Part shown: positions 59,384 to 64,000 of the stretch, in pieces | Position numbering within the stretch: the stretch's first letter is position 1 | How the letters are laid out: every line of letters begins with the position of its first letter | From: Agelaius tricolor | Taxonomy: Eukaryota > Chordata > Aves > Passeriformes > Icteridae | Assembly (NCBI GenBank): GCA_023055355.1 | Contig: JALJCS010000001.1 | Span: forward strand, 98,441,381 to 98,505,380 | Length of the DNA stretch: 64,000 bases | Reading direction: 5' to 3' | The notes under the pieces: model-generated | What the model saw: only the letters and a program-made list of their open reading frames with translations | What the model was told of the DNA's origin: nothing | The model's database searches: none | Made by a program: the position numbers and the translations under genes

Positions 59384-60905
59384 ATCACAGAATTACAAAT
59401 TGGTTGGGGTTGGAAGTACCTCTGGAAGTCATCTGCCCAGATTGATCTGGTGGGGCCAGAGCTAGTTACCTGGACCCATGCCCAGATGTCTTTTGAGTAT
59501 CTCCAAGGATGGATACTCCACAGACTCCCTGGGAAATCTGTGCTATTTCTCTGCTACCCTCTCAGAGATAAACTATTGTCTGATGTCCAGACATCAGCTT
59601 CTGTATTCCACTTGGCACCTATTGCCTCTTGTCCTATCACTGGGCACCACTGAAAAGAGCCTGGCTCCATCCCCTTTGCACCTTCACTTTAGCCATTCAT
59701 ATGCATTGATAAGATCCCTCTGACCCTGCTCTCCCTAGGCTGAACAGTGCCTGATCTCTCAGTCTTTTGTCATAGGTGAGAAGCTCCAGTACCTTAGTCA
59801 TCTTTGTGGCCCCTTGTCTCATACTGAAGAGCCTGGAGCTCATCACAGCACTCCAAGAGAGGCCTCACAATTGACAGAGAGTAAGAATCACCTCCCTGTA
59901 CCTGCTGCCAATACTTTGCCTGAAGCAGACTAGGATAACCTTCTTTGCTGCAAAGGCACAATGCTGGCTCACATCCAAGCTGGTGTCTCCCAGGATTCCT
60001 GGGTCTTTTTCTGGAAATTCCAACTGGGTGGCAGGAAATTGCTCACCCTGGGTGCAGGATTTTGTGCTTTTTCTTGTCAAAATCTTTGAGGTTCCCATCA
60101 GCTCATTTCTCCAACCTGTTGAGATACCTCTGGATGGCAGCAGAACTCTCTGGCATATCATCCAGTCCTCCCATTTTTGTGTCATCCTCAGAACTGCTGA
60201 GGGTACACTCTGCTCCCTCATCCAGATAATTAAGATTTTGAAAAAAAAAACTTGAGCCAGTATTGACCCCAGAGGTACACTGCTATTAACTGGGCTCCAA
60301 TGACACTTTCTGTCACTGATCACCATGCTCTGACTTGGCCATTCAAGCAGTTAATAACTCACCTCTCTGTGTGCTTATCCAGTCCATACAGCAACACCTT
60401 GTATATAAGGATCTTATGAGAGATTTGGTCAAAGGTCTTACTGAAGTCCATGCAGACACTCACTACTCTCCCAGCAAAGTAATTTCATTGTGGAAATTCA
60501 ACAAGTTGATACAGGATGATTTTCCCTGAGTGTACTCCTGACACTCCTGATGATTTTCTTCTTTTTAATGAACCTGGAAATGGTTTTCAGAATTTCCTGT
60601 TCCATCATCTTCACAAGGATTGAGGTGAAACTGACTTGTGGCTGCCTGTGCCTCCTTGCCCTTCTTAAAGTTAGGAGTGGCATTTATTTTCCTCCAGGTA
60701 AAACTCCCAGCTGCCACAATTGATAAAAAACTATAAAGAGAGGCCTTGCAATGACATCTGCCAGTTACCTCAGTACTTGTGGGTGCATCCCCTCAAGACC
60801 TGTGTGCTTAGGTATATTCAGTTTGCTTAAGTATTCATTGACATCTTTCTTATTCCAGCCTTTTCCTGTGGTCTCTTTTTTCATCCAGACTGGCATGCTG
60901 ACATT
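59384..60905 (-). mobile_element. CR1 LINE, reverse transcriptase C-terminus and 3' UTR
   Basis: The largest repeat in the window. On the plus strand it opens with the reverse-complemented CR1 terminus (ATCACAGAATTACAAATTGG, then TTGGGGTTGGAAGTACC). It continues through the 3' UTR (CACTGGGCACCACTGAAAAG near 59639) into ORF2. The catalytic region on the minus strand around 60201-60170 reads SSSEDDTKMGG, where intact CR1 has SKFADDTKLGG, so the two aspartates remain but the preceding residues have changed. Farther on, phrases such as AATGACATCTGCCAGTTACC and TGGGTGCATCCCCTCAAGAC mark the middle of the polymerase. Frameshifts and an A10 insertion near 60240 inactivate it. Confidence 0.95.
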
Positions 60906-60934
60906 TTTACCTGACCTATTATATTTTTAGAATA

Positions 60935-61345
60935 GAATACTCGAGCTTGGATGAGGTGATCCTTGAATAGTAACCTAGATAGCTCTCCTGAGTCCTGCTT
61001 CCCTCCAGGGGCTTATCCCACAGGACTCTGCCAAGCAGATCTCTGAAGAAGCCAAAATCTGCCCTCCTGAAGTTCATGGTTATGATCTTGCTTTTCACCT
61101 CCTCTGTGCCCTGAGGAACCTTATCCTGGTCATTGGAGCCAATGTTGCCTTTGATCTTCACGCCCCAACAAGTTCCTCATTGTTGGCAATATGAGAACCA
61201 GCAGACCTCTCCTCGTTGGCTCAGCTTGGAGGAGGAAGGTATCATTGATGCATTTCAGAAACCTACTGGGCTGCTTATGTCCAGCTGTGTTGTCCCTCCA
61301 GCAGATAACAAGGTGATAAAAGTTTCCCTCTGAGAACCAGGTATT
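60935..61345 (-). mobile_element. CR1 LINE, endonuclease C-terminal remnant
   Basis: On the minus strand the frames read ICWRDNTAGHKQPSRFLKCI, then NDTFLLQAEPTRRG, and MNFRRADFGFFRDLLGRVLW followed by DKPLEGS, which is the end of the CR1 ORF2 apurinic-type endonuclease. The catalytic GDFN is changed to GNFY and the SDH motif to SND. This belongs with the element to its left; the linker and the first part of the reverse transcriptase between them have been deleted. Confidence 0.92.
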
Positions 61346-61720
61346 GTCATTCATAAAGAGACTGTATCCCTCCATTGCAACACTAGTCATGGGTGCTATC
61401 TCACCATGTTTCCCCAATCCCAAAAGGATCAAAGCCCTGCATCTGTGCAAAGGTCTTTAACTCATCACATGTGTTCCCCACAATTGCACACATTAGTGTA
61501 CAAGCACACCAGTATGTGGAGTTCTTGGACAGGGAACTACTTCTGGGATAGTCAGAAGGATAGTTTTGATAGGCCTCCCAAAACATCGAGGATCCTGGGC
61601 CCTGGTGGGCAGAAAACCTCTCTAGCTTGTTGGTTTGTCTGACAGTTTCATGTCTCCTTCCCCTGCAGCAGGAGTTCACCTGTAACAATGACTCACCATT
61701 ACCTTCTGGTAGTCTTGCAT
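61346..61720. other. Unclassified, possibly repeat-derived
   Basis: GC content and wording (CATCGAGGATCCTGGGCCCT, CTTCCCCTGCAGCAGGAGTT) look like repetitive DNA, and it continues straight on from the CR1 endonuclease remnant. It could be the 5' part of ORF2 from this CR1 or a different element. I could not place it. Confidence 0.35.
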
Positions 61721-64000
61721 GATGTAGAGTTAGGCGAACCAGGTTCTCGCAGGCACATCTGACATCTCTTCAGCTGTGAGGAGTGTGAACCTAATTCGAA
61801 TCTGTAAACCCATAGATGGGACAGGAGCCTTCCTTTTGGTACTAGAAGCCATCAGATTCCATCCTTCTTCTCCAGAGCTTGCATTTACCATGACAGTGAG
61901 TCAGTTCTTCTGACTCACTGTCATGGTACATGTTCTTCAACATCGTACATGTTCTTCAACAGTTCTTCAAGCTGTTCATTTTCAGACAAGATGCTCTCTA
62001 TCTCCCTTTTACCTCCTTTGATGATGAACCTTGCCACAGGAATTTCATAAGCTTCATAAGAAAATAAAAGTCTTGCCAAAGCCCCAGTGATCTAGATGCT
62101 GCCAGTTGTAGTGCTAATTACTGCTTTTATTTTGCTACTTTCAGCTCCCTACTATAGCACAAAGTGACAGAAATGAGATTATGTGGGCTGACTTTACAAA
62201 TTCTCCTGAAGTCCTGAAAAGCAGTCAGCACCTGGCTGCAGAGGGACCACCACAGAATGCAGTGGAGATCCTACACATATCAAAGCATATTTTGAAAACT
62301 TACTTTTGACACAGGGGAACTTTCAGAATTTCAAGCAGCCAAATTATTAAGAGAATGAATACTAAGCAAAGTATATATGATACCCCTGTATAGAAAAATG
62401 TCCTTAAAAAAGACAAGACAGTGGCACAGAAGGAAGATAATTCAGAGCTGTGTAGAAAATTGTATTAAAAAGTCCATGTTAAAAGAATAATTTAAAAAGC
62501 TGTGGCGAAGGAATAAATAAAAGGTGACATTCTGATGCAACTGATGCAAAAATGAAGCCTACATGTCAGACCATTTGATGAGAAAGGAATGTGATTTGAA
62601 AATGTGTGTCAGAAGCTGAAAGGGCTAGTGCAAGTCCAGTGAGGCCTTAGCCTCCTGGTTTAATAAGAACTTCCATTTGCACAGATAACTTTTCCTTCAG
62701 AATACATATGCCCTATTGCCTCTCCTTCTTCTTGTCCCTGACTTTTCATTGAACGTGCCATAGTATGTGGAAAATACTGTTGATCAATGGCAATTTTAAA
62801 GTAAAAATAAAATATAAGATTTCCATGCAAGTCACAGACATAATAAGCCAGTAAGTGCTGTAAAATCTTTATGGCTAAGGCCCTTTTCATTAAAATAGTT
62901 GAGAATATTTTCTGCAAAGTGAAGGTCTTTGAAATTATGTTTAAAGTTTTAGTGTTCCTGATAGAAAATTCTCCAGGAGAAATGATTACTTCCTTTCCAT
63001 GTTCTATAATGGTTGTACTAACAGATCCCTAAATGTCAGATAAAATATTTTCATAAATAATATATACAACTACATATTTGCCTTAGATATTGCCTTTTAA
63101 AATTCTGGTAGTTATTCACCACTTACTGGAGAAAATCATCTATTTGAGTTGATGTTTGGAGCTGGTAGGGAGGGGTTTTCTCTGGTTTCAGTTAAACATG
63201 TAGTCAAGGTATGCTTTCATATCTATGCTTTTTCATAGTTTCTGTGTATGTTACCACAGAATACTTTTGAAGCTTAAGCATGAGAGACATTTTTTCCCTC
63301 ATTATCACACATTACTTTATATTGTTCTGTTCACTTGGAGAAAATAATAGAACAATCACATACTATTTTTACCATTCTCTAATTCTTCTATATCCCTGAA
63401 GGTATATAATTCCATTAAAAATATTATGGATCATGGAAGTAAATAAATCCTTTTCAAAGTTTAGACTCACTTTCACATATGAGTCTTACTTAATAATAGA
63501 ACACACTAATTTGTCAAGCTTTCAAAAGACATGCTGATTAAATATTTTTAACAGTTTTAATAAGCAAAAGCTATTGTTAGCTTTAAAATGTGGATTCTTA
63601 AGATGGTTATTCATCTTAGCCCAGTAAATGGCTGTACCTCTTTCATAAGATGTCTTTTTTTTTTCTTCATTTTATTGCATATGCATTTAAAATCTCAAGA
63701 CTTCTTTTACTCTTACACTATGTAATGAAATACAATGGAGGTGAATAAATGTGACTTATAATTGCCACTGATTAAGATCAAGAATGTGGTCAACTGTCTC
63801 AGGCAGTAGTTTGTTAAGCCATGGAAATCCAACCACATTCAGTCATGTGATCATACCCATATTTGCAAAAAATATACAGTAAAACTTCTGTAGTAAGTAG
63901 AGAAAACCTTCCCTGAGGAAACTCTATATTTGTAGGGTTATTTATTTAACACTTTAAAAATCACTGTTGAATAATTATTAACAGACTTTTTTAAATATGT
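61721..64000. other. Single-copy AT-rich DNA
   Basis: No gene is recognised. It contains the foldback and tandem repeat at 61886-61963. The 85-codon minus frame at 62660-62917 lacks motifs. Confidence 0.55.
61886..61963. repeat. Perfect 19-bp foldback followed by a 19-bp tandem repeat
   Basis: TACCATGACAGTGAGTCAG (61886-61904) and CTGACTCACTGTCATGGTA (61910-61928) are exact reverse complements around a TTCTT loop. Overlapping its right end, GTACATGTTCTTCAACA starts at 61926 and again at 61945, giving two 19-bp units with 17 matching bases. A partial GTTCTTCAAG copy follows at 61962. Confidence 0.97.

Noticed and set aside
59865..60326. 153-codon minus-strand frame
   Set aside because: It is CR1 ORF2 read mostly out of frame; the true polymerase residues (EDDTKMGG) lie in another frame, so this is not an intact gene.

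Overview
This window reads as bird nuclear DNA, most likely a neoavian. It is AT-rich and CpG-poor. Its recognisable interspersed repeats are CR1 LINE fragments and solo long terminal repeats (LTRs) of avian endogenous retroviruses. No bacterial or viral gene layout is present. I found no intact protein-coding gene, rRNA, tRNA or CRISPR array. The long open frames are shadows of repeats or chance frames. The window is best described as a gene desert or the inside of very large introns. Repeat names below rest on my recollection of the families, not on a search.

Layout: 1-14892 is mostly single-copy AT-rich DNA. It holds one minus-strand CR1 tail (3708-4092), a short repeat cluster inside a hairpin (7876-7958), an ATCT microsatellite (9511-9590) and an exon-like segment with good splice sites (9016-9156). 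A full-length solo LTR lies at 14893-15963, followed by a plus-strand CR1 (16728-17498). A second retroviral cluster at 22873-25580 holds three LTRs, one of them carrying a further LTR-like insert with its own CCAAT and TATA boxes. At 28731-29974 lies a very old plus-strand CR1 that still shows parts of the reverse transcriptase. At 31041-32512 three minus-strand CR1 pieces each have their own 3' end. An internally deleted LTR sits at 41979-42391, and smaller CR1 tails lie at 49451, 51778 and 55745. A MIR-like ancient SINE lies at 58328-58543. The largest CR1, on the minus strand, occupies 59384-61345 and includes endonuclease and reverse transcriptase remnants.

Between the repeats I list a few segments that look like exons (strong splice signals plus an open frame). 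They are 9016-9156, 45998-46121 (+), 39980-40115 (-) and 28281-28344 (-), with weaker ones elsewhere. None matches a protein I recognise, they do not form one coherent gene, and all are held at low confidence. The clearest structural oddities are a 19-bp perfect foldback next to a 19-bp tandem repeat (61886-61963), a 21-bp perfect foldback (42742-42791) and the nested or abutting LTRs. I found no convincing new biological system.
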